Shown one piece after another: positions 1-8,156 of a stretch of 64,000 nucleotides of DNA. The position numbers were made by a program, and so were the translations under genes. Source of the DNA: an uncultured Ruminococcus sp. (lineage in GTDB: Bacteria > Bacillota > Clostridia > Lachnospirales > Lachnospiraceae); assembly GCA_900541505.1 (NCBI GenBank), contig UQKK01000016.1, positions 1 to 64,000 on the forward strand. Reading direction: 5' to 3'. The notes under the pieces were generated by a model. It ran no database searches, was not told the origin of the DNA, and saw nothing but the letters and a program-made list of their open reading frames with translations. How positions within the stretch are numbered: position 1 is the first letter of the stretch; each line of letters starts with the position of its first letter.

Positions 1-3
1 AGG

Positions 4-47
4 GCGGGCTTAGAGCCCGCGTCCCGAGCCACCCGTTTTACGGGTGG
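4..47 (+). repeat. Two short hairpins at the left edge, possible right end of an IS200/IS605-type element
   Basis: Two perfect hairpins lie back to back: GCGGGCT/AGCCCGC (4-20), and CCACCCGT/ACGGGTGG with a TTT loop (29-47). The second, with its short T-rich loop, resembles the 3' end of TnpB-associated right-end RNA in IS200/IS605 elements. Any tnpB would lie left of the window, so this is only an inference. A plain terminator for an upstream gene is the alternative, but no clear T-tract follows. Confidence 0.25.
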
Positions 48-108
48 GGGCGACTCTAAAATTTCATACAAAGCCTCCACAGAGGATATACGCTGTGGTC
101 ACTCATCG

Positions 109-1836
109 CTACATGTTGTAATAATGTGCGTAGATACCGTCTTTTTTCAGCAGTGTTTCGTGGGTGCCGCGCTCCGCGATGCCATCCTCCGTGATGACAA
201 TAATCTCATCCGCGTTCTTGATGGTAGAGAGACGGTGAGCGATAGTGATGGTCGTACGGTTCTTGGCAAGCTCCTCCAGACTCTGCTGGATGTAGCGCTC
301 GCTCTCGTTGTCCAGGGCGCTGGTCGCCTCGTCCAGGATAAGGATAGGCGGATTTTTGAGGAAGACTCTGGCGATGGAGATGCGCTGCTTCTGCCCGCCG
401 GAGAGCCGGGTGCCCCGTTCACCCACGAAGGTGTCGTATCCATCCGGCAGTTCCTCGATAAAGTTATGGATATTGGCTTTTTTCGCAGCTTCCATGATTT
501 CTGTCATAGTGGCATCCGGTTTCCCGTAGGAAATATTTTCCTTGATAGTACCGCAGAACAGATAGACATCCTGCTGTACAATACCAATTTGGTCTCTTAA
601 GCTCTTGAGCGTGAGGCTGCGGACATCTTTTCCGTCAATGGTGATGCGCCCGCCTGTCACGTCATAGAAACGCGGAAGCAGAGAGCAGATGGTTGTCTTT
701 CCGCCGCCGGAGGGTCCTACCAGGGCAATGGATTTTCCCGCGGGAATCTGGAAAGAGACGTGGGAGAGTACCGGGGTGTCATCATCGCTGTAGTGGAAGG
801 AGACATCCTCGTAGGAGACTCTGCCGAGCACGTTGGTCAGCGGTTGTGCGTCTTCTGCGTCCTGAATATCAGGCTCTGTCTCCATGACGTCCAGAAAACG
901 CCGGAAACCGGAGAGCCCTTTCTGCATCATTTCCGTCAGCTCCACCAAGATTTGGATGGGGCTGATGAAAATACCGATGTACAGTGCGTACATGGCGAGG
1001 TCCGTCGCCTGCATCTCATTTTTGGCAATGAGATATCCGCCGAACACGAGGGTGACGAGGTACATCATCCCCTGGAAGAACAGATTCCATCCCATGAAGC
1101 TCCCCATGCAGTTATAGTTTGCCCTCTTGGATAAGAGAAAGCCGTGATTGCTCTTGCGGAATTTATTGCGCTCAATCTCCTCATTGGCAAAAGACTGGAC
1201 CACGCGGATTCCTGCCAGCGTATCCTGCAGGCTGGCGTTGACATCCCCGATTTTCCTGCGGTTCTCCATAAAGGTGACCTGCATGCGCTTGTTCTGGCCA
1301 AAGGAGAACACAAACATGCAAAGGACGAGGACGAGCAGCGGCACGGCGAGCTTCCAGTTGATGAGGAACAGAAAGACAAAGGAGCCGATAATCTTTATCA
1401 GGGAGATAAAGAGATTTTCGGGACCGTGGTGCGCGAATTCCGCGATATCGAACAGGTCAGAGACAAGCTTGCTCATCATCTGACCGGAATTGTGCTGGTC
1501 GTAGTAGGAGAAAGAGAGGCGCTCGTAGTGGTCAAAGAGCTGCTGGCGCATATCCCGTTCCATGTGGGCGCCCATCATGTGCCCCTGGTAGCTGACATAA
1601 TATTTGCAGAGGCTCTGGATGATATACATAATCAAAAGTCCCAGCGCGATGGGAAGGAGTGCCTTTAAGATGACGCTTCCGCTTTCGGTAAATAAGGTGT
1701 TTGTCAGGGTCCGTAAAATCTGCGGGTATGCCAAATCTACAAAGCTGATGACAGCGGCACAGAGCAGGTCGATAAAAAATACAGTCTTGTAAGGGCTGTA
1801 ATATTGGATAAATCGTTTTATAGTATGCAAAATCAT
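109..1836 (-). CDS. ABC exporter, fused membrane and ATPase domains (MsbA/LmrA type)
   Basis: A half-size exporter of 575 aa that should work as a homodimer in the membrane and pump a hydrophobic substrate out. Residues 1-310 form a six-helix type I exporter transmembrane domain. The C-terminal ATPase has Walker A GPSGGGKTT (about 371-379), signature LSGGQKQR (about 475), Walker B ILILDEATSALD (about 497) and the H-loop TIAHRLST. The start ATG follows AGGAAAGGGGA. It is transcribed alone, divergently from the dus gene. The substrate cannot be told from sequence; multidrug or lipid export are the usual annotations for the family. Confidence 0.9.
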   Translation of the reverse strand: MILHTIKRFIQYYSPYKTVFFIDLLCAAVISFVDLAYPQILRTLTNTLFTESGSVILKALLPIALGLLIMYIIQSLCKYYVSYQGHMMGAHMERDMRQQLFDHYERLSFSYYDQHNSGQMMSKLVSDLFDIAEFAHHGPENLFISLIKIIGSFVFLFLINWKLAVPLLVLVLCMFVFSFGQNKRMQVTFMENRRKIGDVNASLQDTLAGIRVVQSFANEEIERNKFRKSNHGFLLSKRANYNCMGSFMGWNLFFQGMMYLVTLVFGGYLIAKNEMQATDLAMYALYIGIFISPIQILVELTEMMQKGLSGFRRFLDVMETEPDIQDAEDAQPLTNVLGRVSYEDVSFHYSDDDTPVLSHVSFQIPAGKSIALVGPSGGGKTTICSLLPRFYDVTGGRITIDGKDVRSLTLKSLRDQIGIVQQDVYLFCGTIKENISYGKPDATMTEIMEAAKKANIHNFIEELPDGYDTFVGERGTRLSGGQKQRISIARVFLKNPPILILDEATSALDNESERYIQQSLEELAKNRTTITIAHRLSTIKNADEIIVITEDGIAERGTHETLLKKDGIYAHYYNM

Positions 1837-1884
1837 TCCCCTTTCCTGGTATAGAGAAAACTCTCATTTGTTTAGGTCACAACA

Positions 1885-1913
1885 ATCTTAGCACAATCGA
1901 AAAAAATGTACAA
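1885..1913 (-). promoter_or_regulatory. Promoter of the ABC exporter
   Basis: On the minus strand TTGTAC (1908-1913), a 17-bp spacer and TAAGAT (1885-1890) preceded by TGC, giving an extended -10. It would yield a leader of about 40 nt. It lies only about 17 bp from the divergent dus promoter. Confidence 0.6.
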
Positions 1914-1929
1914 GGTATGGAAACGCCGA

Positions 1930-1958
1930 TTGACAGGATGCCTTGTCTGTGCTATCCT
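1930..1958 (+). promoter_or_regulatory. Promoter of dus
   Basis: Perfect -35 TTGACA (1930-1935), 17-bp spacer, -10 TATCCT (1953-1958) preceded by TGC. The leader would be about 110 nt. Within it CATCCTGTCA (2042-2051) is the exact inverse of TGACAGGATG at the -35 (1931-1940). Confidence 0.7.
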
Positions 1959-2077
1959 ACATTGCACCGAAGGTACCCGCGACCGTGTGTTCTCTTGCAA
2001 AGAGAGAGTACAGAAATCCCTCAGCGTTGACAAAAAAGAGACATCCTGTCAGGCGAGAGAGAAGAGGAGAGCAAAAG

Positions 2078-3025
2078 ATGAAGTTTTATCTGGCGCCCTT
2101 AGAGGGCATTACAGGCTATATATTCCGCAGTGCGTTATATGACTGCTTTGGAGGATTTGACAAATATTTTATCCCTTTCATCCACCCCAATCAGAAAGGT
2201 CATTTAAGCTCCAGAGAAAAGCACGATGTCCTGCCGGAGCACAATGTGGGGATGTACGCGGTTCCGCAGATTCTCACCAACTCTGCGGAGGATTTTCTGC
2301 GCACTGCCTGGAAGCTGGAAAAATACGGGTATACAGAGGTCAACCTCAATCTGGGGTGTCCGTCCCGGACTGTGGTGACAAAAGGGCGCGGCGCGGGCTT
2401 CCTCTCCTTTCCGGAAGAACTGGACCGTTTTCTGGACCTGATTTTTTCTAAATGTCCCTTAAAAATTTCTGTGAAAACAAGACTTGGCATGGAATCAGCG
2501 GAGGAATTTCGGGGTATCCTGGATATTTATAACCAATATCCGCTGGAAGAGCTCATCATCCATCCGAGAGTGCAGAAGGATTTTTATAAAAATAAGCCGG
2601 ACTGGGAAGCTTTTGAGACGGCAAGAGAGGCAAAATGTCCGGTTTGTTACAATGGGGATATCTTTACTGCGGCGGATTATGGCAGGCTGCTTGAGCGTTT
2701 CCCGGATATAGAATGTATCATGTGCGGCAGGGGAATTTTGATGAATCCGGCGCTGGGACGGATGTTAAAGGGAGGAAAAGCGGCAGGCAAAGAGGAACTG
2801 CGCCGTTTCCACGATGAGATTTATGAGGGATATCAAAAGGAACTTTCCGGGGAGCGCCCGGTCCTCTTTAAAATGAAAGAACTGTGGGGATATCTGGCGC
2901 CGTTATTTACAGAGCCTAAAAAGTATGCCAAAAAGATTCGCAAATCGGTGCATCTTGAAGGATATGAGGAGGCAGTGCAGGCGCTGTTTGCAGAGCAGGA
3001 GATTTTAACGGAGGATGGCAGGTGA
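2078..3025 (+). CDS. dus: tRNA-dihydrouridine synthase
   Basis: FMN-dependent reductase that makes dihydrouridine in the D-loop of tRNAs. The 315-aa product opens with the TIM-barrel start FYLAPLEGITGYIFR. It has the family motif NLNLGCPSRTV with the catalytic Cys at about 94, and the FMN-binding end CNGDI...IMCGRGILMNP. Reading upstream in frame is open to 1943, but the family start matches ATG 2078, which sits behind GAAGAGGAG. The stop overlaps the next start as GTGA, so the PAP2 gene is probably translationally coupled. Which Dus subfamily it belongs to is not resolved. Confidence 0.92.
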   Translation: MKFYLAPLEGITGYIFRSALYDCFGGFDKYFIPFIHPNQKGHLSSREKHDVLPEHNVGMYAVPQILTNSAEDFLRTAWKLEKYGYTEVNLNLGCPSRTVVTKGRGAGFLSFPEELDRFLDLIFSKCPLKISVKTRLGMESAEEFRGILDIYNQYPLEELIIHPRVQKDFYKNKPDWEAFETAREAKCPVCYNGDIFTAADYGRLLERFPDIECIMCGRGILMNPALGRMLKGGKAAGKEELRRFHDEIYEGYQKELSGERPVLFKMKELWGYLAPLFTEPKKYAKKIRKSVHLEGYEEAVQALFAEQEILTEDGR

Positions 3026-3558
3026 TACAGTTGGATGGCTGGATTCTCTTATTTATACAGGAACATATCCGCATGGAGTGGATGGACGGATTTTGGATAT
3101 TTGTGACCCATCTGGGCGACAAGGGGTGGATTTGGATTCTGCTGGGGCTAGGACTTTTACTCTTCCCCAGGACGAGGAAAACCGGGACAGCAGTCCTCCT
3201 GGCACTGCTCATAGGCGCGCTTCTGACCAATGTGATATTGAAAAATCTGGTGGCGCGGGTGCGCCCTTATGAGGTGGTGGAAGGACTGCGGCTTTTGATA
3301 GAATGCCAGAGAGATTTTTCCTTCCCATCGGGTCATACATGCGCCTCCTTTGCCGGAGCTTTTGCAATATACCGGGGTTTTCCAGACAAATATGGAAAGG
3401 CGGCAATTGCCCTGGCAATACTTATATCCCTTTCCAGACTCTATGTGGGGGTACACTATCCCACGGATGTGCTGGCGGGGATGGCAGTGGGAATCTTTTC
3501 CGGATGGGCGGCTTGGTACATCCTGTCCGCGCTGCGAAGGGATAGGTGCAGCACATAA
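3022..3558 (+). CDS. PAP2 family membrane phosphatase
   Basis: Integral membrane phosphatase of 178 aa, of the kind that dephosphorylates undecaprenyl pyrophosphate or phosphatidic acid. All three signature motifs are present: K-x6-RP (K74, R81-P82), PSGH (102-105) and SR-x5-H-x3-D (R139, H145, D149). Four or more hydrophobic segments are visible. It starts at GTG 3022, overlapping the dus stop by 4 nt. The substrate is an inference from the family; a BcrC/PgpB-like cell-envelope role is likely. The unit ends at a bidirectional terminator. Confidence 0.85.
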   Translation: MIQLDGWILLFIQEHIRMEWMDGFWIFVTHLGDKGWIWILLGLGLLLFPRTRKTGTAVLLALLIGALLTNVILKNLVARVRPYEVVEGLRLLIECQRDFSFPSGHTCASFAGAFAIYRGFPDKYGKAAIALAILISLSRLYVGVHYPTDVLAGMAVGIFSGWAAWYILSALRRDRCST

Positions 3559-3620
3559 GGATATAGCAGTTTGCCGGAAGACGGCAGGAATATAAAGGAC
3601 CTGCATTTGGAACGAAAAAA

Positions 3621-3664
3621 CCCTGAATCTGATAATATAAACGTCAGATTCAGGGTATTCTTTT
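3621..3664. terminator. Bidirectional terminator between PAP2 and DUF1846 genes
   Basis: A 12-bp perfect stem CCCTGAATCTGA (3621-3632) / TCAGATTCAGGG (3644-3655) with an 11-nt loop. It has T-rich flanks on the right and an A6 tract on the left, so it can end both converging transcripts. Confidence 0.85.
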
Positions 3665-5142
3665 TAATGATAAATCTGGTCTGTCTCGTAAATTGCCTCA
3701 CAGGTGAGCTGCACACCCAGTTTCTTGAACATTTTGATATCCACATCGGAGAGCATGACCGATGTATGTGCCTGGCAGCCGTTCAGTTTCGGGAGCTGGC
3801 TAAGAGCTAGGCGCGCCTCCTCACTTTCCGCCGCGCTGGTGGAGAGGGCGATGAGGACTTCATCGGTGTGGAGTCTCGGATTCTTACTCTTTAAGTAGTC
3901 TACCTTCAATGTCTGAATAGGCTCGATGGACTTCGGTGAAATGATGTGAAGCTCATGGTCAAGCCCTGCCAGTTCTTTGAGAACATTCAGCAAAAGAGCA
4001 GCGGAAGCGCCCAGCAGGTTGGTGGTCTTCCCGGTGATGATTCTGCCGTCTTCCAGTTCCATGGCGGCAGCCGGACCTCCCGTCTCTTTGACGCGGGCGA
4101 GGGCGGCTCCCACGACCTTGCGGTCCTGTATGGTGACGCCTGCCTGGTTCATCAAAAGCTCAATCTTCTGTGCCTCTTCCTCGGTGCTGGTTCCCCGTGC
4201 AAGGGAACCCAGGGAATTGTAATAACGGCGGATGATTTCCTGACAGGAAGCTTCCCTGCATACAGCATCATCGCAGATACAGTTGCCCGCCATGTTGACG
4301 CCCATATCGGTGGGGGACTTGTACGGACTTTTGCCATAAATCTTCTCAAACATGGTGTTGAGCACCGGGAAAATCTCTACATCCCGGTTATAGTTGACCG
4401 TAGTCTCCCCGTATGCTTCCAGATGGAACGGGTCAATCATGTTGACATCGTTCAAATCTGCGGTGGCTGCTTCATAGGCGAGGTTCACAGGGTGTTTTAA
4501 AGGCAGGTTCCATATCGGGAATGTCTCGAATTTAGCATAACCTGCGTGGATGCCCCTCTTGTGCTCATGGTAGAGCTGGGAGAGACAGGTCGCCATCTTG
4601 CCGCTTCCCGGTCCGGGCGCTGTAACGATGACGAGCGGTCTGGTCGTCTCAATATAATCATTCTTTCCGTACCCGTCTTCGCTGACGATAAGCGGGATAT
4701 TGGAAGGATAGCCGTTGATGTTATAGTGCAGATACACACGGATACCCAGGTTTTCCAGGTGGTTTTTGAACATGAACGCACTGTCCTGTCCGGTAAACTG
4801 TGTGATGACAACACTGCTCACATATAAATCCTGTGCCTGGAAAGAATCGATGAGGCGCAGTACATCGGAATCATAGGTGATACCTAAGTCTCCGCGGACC
4901 TTATTTTTCTCGATGTCCTTTGCGCTGATGGCGATGACGATTTCCGCCTGGTCGCTTAACTGTTTTAACAGATGGAGCTTACTGTCCGGGGCGAAACCGG
5001 GCAGGACCCTGGAAGCGTGGTAATCGTCAAAGAGTTTTCCGCCAAATTCCAGGTACAATTTATTGTCAAACTGGTTGATTCTGCTGCGGATATGCTCAGA
5101 CTGCATTTTTAAGTATTTTTCGTTATCAAAGCCAATTTTCAT
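3664..5142 (-). CDS. DUF1846 (UPF0371) family protein
   Basis: A 492-aa cytoplasmic protein that matches the UPF0371/DUF1846 family in length and in its opening MKIGFDNEKYLKMQSEHIR. A glycine-rich stretch TAPGPGSGKMATCLSQLYHE (starting about residue 200) looks like a nucleotide-binding loop. Conserved Cys residues follow in GNCICDDAVCREASCQE. No biochemical role is established that I can name. ATG 5142 was chosen over an in-frame start at 5199 because it fits the family and follows a G-rich site. It is monocistronic, convergent with PAP2 and divergent from ftsH. Confidence 0.85.
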   Translation of the reverse strand: MKIGFDNEKYLKMQSEHIRSRINQFDNKLYLEFGGKLFDDYHASRVLPGFAPDSKLHLLKQLSDQAEIVIAISAKDIEKNKVRGDLGITYDSDVLRLIDSFQAQDLYVSSVVITQFTGQDSAFMFKNHLENLGIRVYLHYNINGYPSNIPLIVSEDGYGKNDYIETTRPLVIVTAPGPGSGKMATCLSQLYHEHKRGIHAGYAKFETFPIWNLPLKHPVNLAYEAATADLNDVNMIDPFHLEAYGETTVNYNRDVEIFPVLNTMFEKIYGKSPYKSPTDMGVNMAGNCICDDAVCREASCQEIIRRYYNSLGSLARGTSTEEEAQKIELLMNQAGVTIQDRKVVGAALARVKETGGPAAAMELEDGRIITGKTTNLLGASAALLLNVLKELAGLDHELHIISPKSIEPIQTLKVDYLKSKNPRLHTDEVLIALSTSAAESEEARLALSQLPKLNGCQAHTSVMLSDVDIKMFKKLGVQLTCEAIYETDQIYH

Positions 5143-5179
5143 ATTTATTAATCCCCAATCCATGACATATTTCGTAACC

Positions 5180-5209
5180 AGTATACTATAAACTGGCATG
5201 GATTTACAA
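5180..5209 (-). promoter_or_regulatory. Promoter of the DUF1846 gene
   Basis: Minus strand TTGTAA (5204-5209), 18-bp spacer, TATACT (5180-5185). The leader would be about 30 nt. Confidence 0.55.
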
Positions 5210-5228
5210 TATTTTCATAATGTTTTTA

Positions 5229-5257
5229 TTGATTTATGAGAAGGCTGTATTTATAAT
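5229..5257 (+). promoter_or_regulatory. Promoter of ftsH
   Basis: TTGATT (5229-5234), 17-bp spacer, consensus TATAAT (5252-5257). The leader to the ATG at 5328 is about 65 nt. Confidence 0.65.
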
Positions 5258-5327
5258 GATAATAGTGCCGAAGGGAAAGGGGAAGTATACCCTTTTGAGG
5301 CTTGAAGTTGGATTTAGGAGGCATAGA

Positions 5328-7334
5328 ATGGACAATCAGAATAATAATAAAAATCCCAAGAACAACCGGCAGGGTTGGGGCGTTATTCTCGTCACGACAC
5401 TGCTGGTCACTTTTATAGTGCTGGGATTGTATTCGCTGATGCAGGATAATAATCCGGAAGAAATCAGCTATGATAAATTCCTGGAACTGGTGGATGACAA
5501 GAAAGTAGAGGAAGTCACCATCGACACATCCAGAATCTACATCACATTGAAAGACGAAACCCAGAAAGAGGGAGAAAAGGAGAGCTCCGGCGGAAGTACT
5601 TCACAGGAGAGTGACAGCGGCAGGAGAGAGAGACAGAAGGACCCGGATTATTATACCGGGGTAGTGAATGACGAGGGGCTGACCGAGCGCCTGGAGGAAG
5701 CGGGTGTCACCTTCAGCGCGAAGATACCGGATACTCTGTCTTCCATGCTCTTTGAGCTGTTCATCACCCTTGTCCTTCCCATCCTCATGCTGGTTGTGCT
5801 GTTTAATTTCCTCATGCGCCGTGTGTCCAAAGGCGGAGGCATGATGGGGATTGGAAAGAGCAATGCCAAGGTTTATGTGGAGAAGGAGACCGGAGTGACG
5901 TTCCAGGATGTGGCAGGTCAGGACGAGGCGAAGGAATCCCTGCAGGAAGTGGTGGATTTTCTGCACAATCCGGGCAAATATACGGGAATCGGGGCAAAGC
6001 TCCCCAAAGGTGCGCTTCTGGTGGGACCGCCCGGTACCGGAAAGACTCTGCTGGCGAAGGCAGTGGCTGGGGAGGCGAAGGTGCCCTTTTTCTCCCTGTC
6101 CGGTTCCGCGTTTGTAGAAATGTATGTGGGCGTGGGCGCGTCCAGAGTCCGTGACCTGTTCAAGCAGGCGCAGCAGATGGCGCCCTGTATTGTTTTTATC
6201 GATGAGATTGATGCCATCGGAAAGACCCGTGATACCATGATGGGCGGAAACGATGAGCGGGAACAGACCTTAAATCAGCTCCTGGCGGAGATGGATGGAT
6301 TTGACACAAATAAAGGACTTCTGCTTCTGGCGGCGACCAACCGTCCTGAGGTGTTAGACCCGGCGCTTCTGCGCCCGGGACGTTTCGACCGCCGTATCAT
6401 TGTGGATAAGCCGGATTTGAAGGGCAGGGTCGATGTGCTCAAAGTACATGCCAAGGACGTGAAGATGGATGAGACTGTGGATTTGGAGGCAATCGCGCTG
6501 GCGACTTCCGGTGCGGTCGGTTCCGACCTGGCAAATATGATAAATGAGGCTGCTATCAATGCCGTGAAGCATGGGCGTCAGGTAGTCAGCCAGAAGGATT
6601 TGTTCGAGGCAGTGGAAGTGGTGCTCGTGGGGAAAGAGAAGAAGGACCGCATCATGAGCAAGGAAGAGCGGCGTATCGTCTCCTACCACGAGGTCGGCCA
6701 TGCGCTTGTGACTGCCCTGCAGAAGAACACAGAGCCGGTACAGAAGATTACCATTGTGCCGAGGACCATGGGGGCTCTTGGCTATGTGATGCAGACGCCG
6801 GAAGAAGAGAAGTTCTTGAATACCAAGAAAGAGCTGGAGGCGATGCTGGTCGTTTCCCTCGGCGGGCGCGCAGCGGAGGAGATTGTGTTTGACACAGTGA
6901 CTACAGGAGCGTCCAACGACATCGAGAAGGCGACCAAGATTGCGAGAGCGATGATTACGCAGTATGGTATGTCGGAGAAATTCGGGCTTATCGGTCTGGA
7001 ATCTATCCAGAACCGTTATCTGGACGGACGTCCGGTCTTAAACTGCGGGGATGCGACAGCGGCGGAGATTGACAGCGAAGTCATGAAGATGTTAAAGGAG
7101 GCGTACGAGGAGGCGAAGCGCCTGCTTCGGGAAAACCGCGAAGCCCTGGATAAGATTGCCGATTTCCTGATTGAGAAGGAGACCATTACCGGGAAAGAAT
7201 TTATGGAAATCTTCCGGAAGGTGCAGGGAATCGAGGAGACGGAAGAGACACCGGACGATGCAAAGGACAGCGCGGAGAACACAGAAAAAAGCCGTATTGC
7301 CATGAAACCTGTGCAGGAAGAGGCAGAGATATAG
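5328..7334 (+). CDS. ftsH: ATP-dependent zinc metalloprotease FtsH
   Basis: Membrane-anchored AAA+ protease that degrades misfolded membrane proteins and unstable regulators. In 668 aa: TM1 (about 17-37), an extracytoplasmic domain with a Ser/Gly/Glu-rich stretch, TM2 (about 141-163), Walker A GPPGTGKT (about 232), Walker B IVFIDEIDAIG, the second region of homology NRPEVLDPALLRPGRFDR, and the zinc site HEVGH (about 454-458). ATG 5328 follows TAGGAGG; upstream in-frame codons lack a good site. The C-terminal 40 residues are acidic. It is a single-gene unit ending at a strong terminator. Confidence 0.97.
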   Translation: MDNQNNNKNPKNNRQGWGVILVTTLLVTFIVLGLYSLMQDNNPEEISYDKFLELVDDKKVEEVTIDTSRIYITLKDETQKEGEKESSGGSTSQESDSGRRERQKDPDYYTGVVNDEGLTERLEEAGVTFSAKIPDTLSSMLFELFITLVLPILMLVVLFNFLMRRVSKGGGMMGIGKSNAKVYVEKETGVTFQDVAGQDEAKESLQEVVDFLHNPGKYTGIGAKLPKGALLVGPPGTGKTLLAKAVAGEAKVPFFSLSGSAFVEMYVGVGASRVRDLFKQAQQMAPCIVFIDEIDAIGKTRDTMMGGNDEREQTLNQLLAEMDGFDTNKGLLLLAATNRPEVLDPALLRPGRFDRRIIVDKPDLKGRVDVLKVHAKDVKMDETVDLEAIALATSGAVGSDLANMINEAAINAVKHGRQVVSQKDLFEAVEVVLVGKEKKDRIMSKEERRIVSYHEVGHALVTALQKNTEPVQKITIVPRTMGALGYVMQTPEEEKFLNTKKELEAMLVVSLGGRAAEEIVFDTVTTGASNDIEKATKIARAMITQYGMSEKFGLIGLESIQNRYLDGRPVLNCGDATAAEIDSEVMKMLKEAYEEAKRLLRENREALDKIADFLIEKETITGKEFMEIFRKVQGIEETEETPDDAKDSAENTEKSRIAMKPVQEEAEI

Positions 7335-7403
7335 AACATTTTCTGCGGATACGGTCAGAGAGATGTGATTTGGAGAGATAAATCAAATACAGAAAAAATC
7401 AGA

Positions 7404-7437
7404 CGGACGCATGTGTAAAAGCATGCGTCCGTTTTTT
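7404..7437 (+). terminator. Terminator of ftsH
   Basis: Stem CGGACGCATG (7404-7413) / CATGCGTCCG (7422-7431), 8-nt loop, then T6. Confidence 0.9.
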
Positions 7438-7663
7438 GCGCGATACGCCCAGAAAGTGGTTGCCGTGCTTGCACGGGCAGACATTTGCCGGGTAACGGTG
7501 CATGAGTAGGTTTTTGCTTATCTGCTGTCCGCGCCGGGCATGGTATCACAGCGGACATAGAAGGATTTTTCCTATCGGATAATCGAAAGAGAAGTGAATT
7601 TAAATTCGCGAAATTTACAAGGTCTTTTCTGAAACATGTAATGAGCAAATTCGCTAATAAGTA

Positions 7664-7694
7664 TTGCTATCACGTTAACGTGATGGATTATACT
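7664..7694 (+). promoter_or_regulatory. MerR-type promoter with palindromic operator in a 19-bp spacer
   Basis: -35 TTGCTA (7664-7669) and -10 TATACT (7689-7694) are 19 bp apart instead of 17. The spacer is filled by the perfect 16-bp palindrome ATCACGTTAACGTGAT (7669-7684). This is the classical MerR architecture, in which the regulator untwists an over-long spacer. It lies directly upstream of the merR gene, so autoregulation of the whole unit is likely. Confidence 0.8.
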
Positions 7695-7721
7695 CAGATA
7701 TGCGGAGAGAGGAAAGACCGT

Positions 7722-8156
7722 ATGAAAAAAATCAATGAAGTAAGCAGAATCACAGGAGTAACTAAGCGAACACTGCAGTACTATGATGATGAGGGGATTC
7801 TTCCAATTGAGAGGACACCCAATAATTACAGAGTATATGACCAATACGCTCTGGAGCAGATTTGGCAGATATTAATTTACAAAGAGATGGATTTTAAACT
7901 AAATGAAATAAAACACTTGCTAAATCTTTCTGAGGAGCAAAAAGAACAATATTTTAACAGACAAATGGAAAAGATTCAGGAAAAAATTGTCTCGAAGGAA
8001 GTGCAGCTGAAATTTATTTCGTTGGTTCAAAATAGCGGCTTACCCATGCGGCCGGGAGAAAACGGGGAAAAAACCTATTTGATGCAAATGAAAGAACTGA
8101 GAGAAAAAATGAGAGAAGAAATTACAGAAGGGAAGAAGAAAAATGAGAAAAGGTAA
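7722..8156 (+). CDS. MerR family transcriptional regulator
   Basis: A 144-aa regulator. The N-terminal winged helix-turn-helix is clear (INEVSRITGVTKRTLQYYDD, then the wing NYRVYDQYALEQIWQIL). A long helix follows, typical of the MerR dimerisation coiled coil, then a short C-terminal part without an obvious metal-binding Cys cluster or drug-binding domain, so the signal is unknown. ATG 7722 follows GAGAGAGGA; an in-frame ATG at 7641 lies upstream of the promoter and is rejected. The end overlaps the lipoprotein start by 14 nt, so the two are coupled. Confidence 0.85.
   Translation: MKKINEVSRITGVTKRTLQYYDDEGILPIERTPNNYRVYDQYALEQIWQILIYKEMDFKLNEIKHLLNLSEEQKEQYFNRQMEKIQEKIVSKEVQLKFISLVQNSGLPMRPGENGEKTYLMQMKELREKMREEITEGKKKNEKR

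Larger units (their letters stand above)
7335..7721. other. 387-bp intergenic stretch between ftsH and the MerR gene
   Basis: Holds the ftsH terminator (7404-7437) and the MerR promoter (7664-7694). Between them I see no convincing gene. There is a TGTCCGC/GCGGACA hairpin (7526-7557) and short palindromes GAATTTAAATTC (7596-7607) and TTCGCGAA (7605-7612). Base composition drops toward AT at about 7560, where the accessory segment appears to begin. Confidence 0.6.

Noticed and set aside
7355..7648. A 97-codon minus-strand frame between ftsH and merR
   Set aside because: It spans the ftsH terminator and has no recognisable domain or ribosome site.
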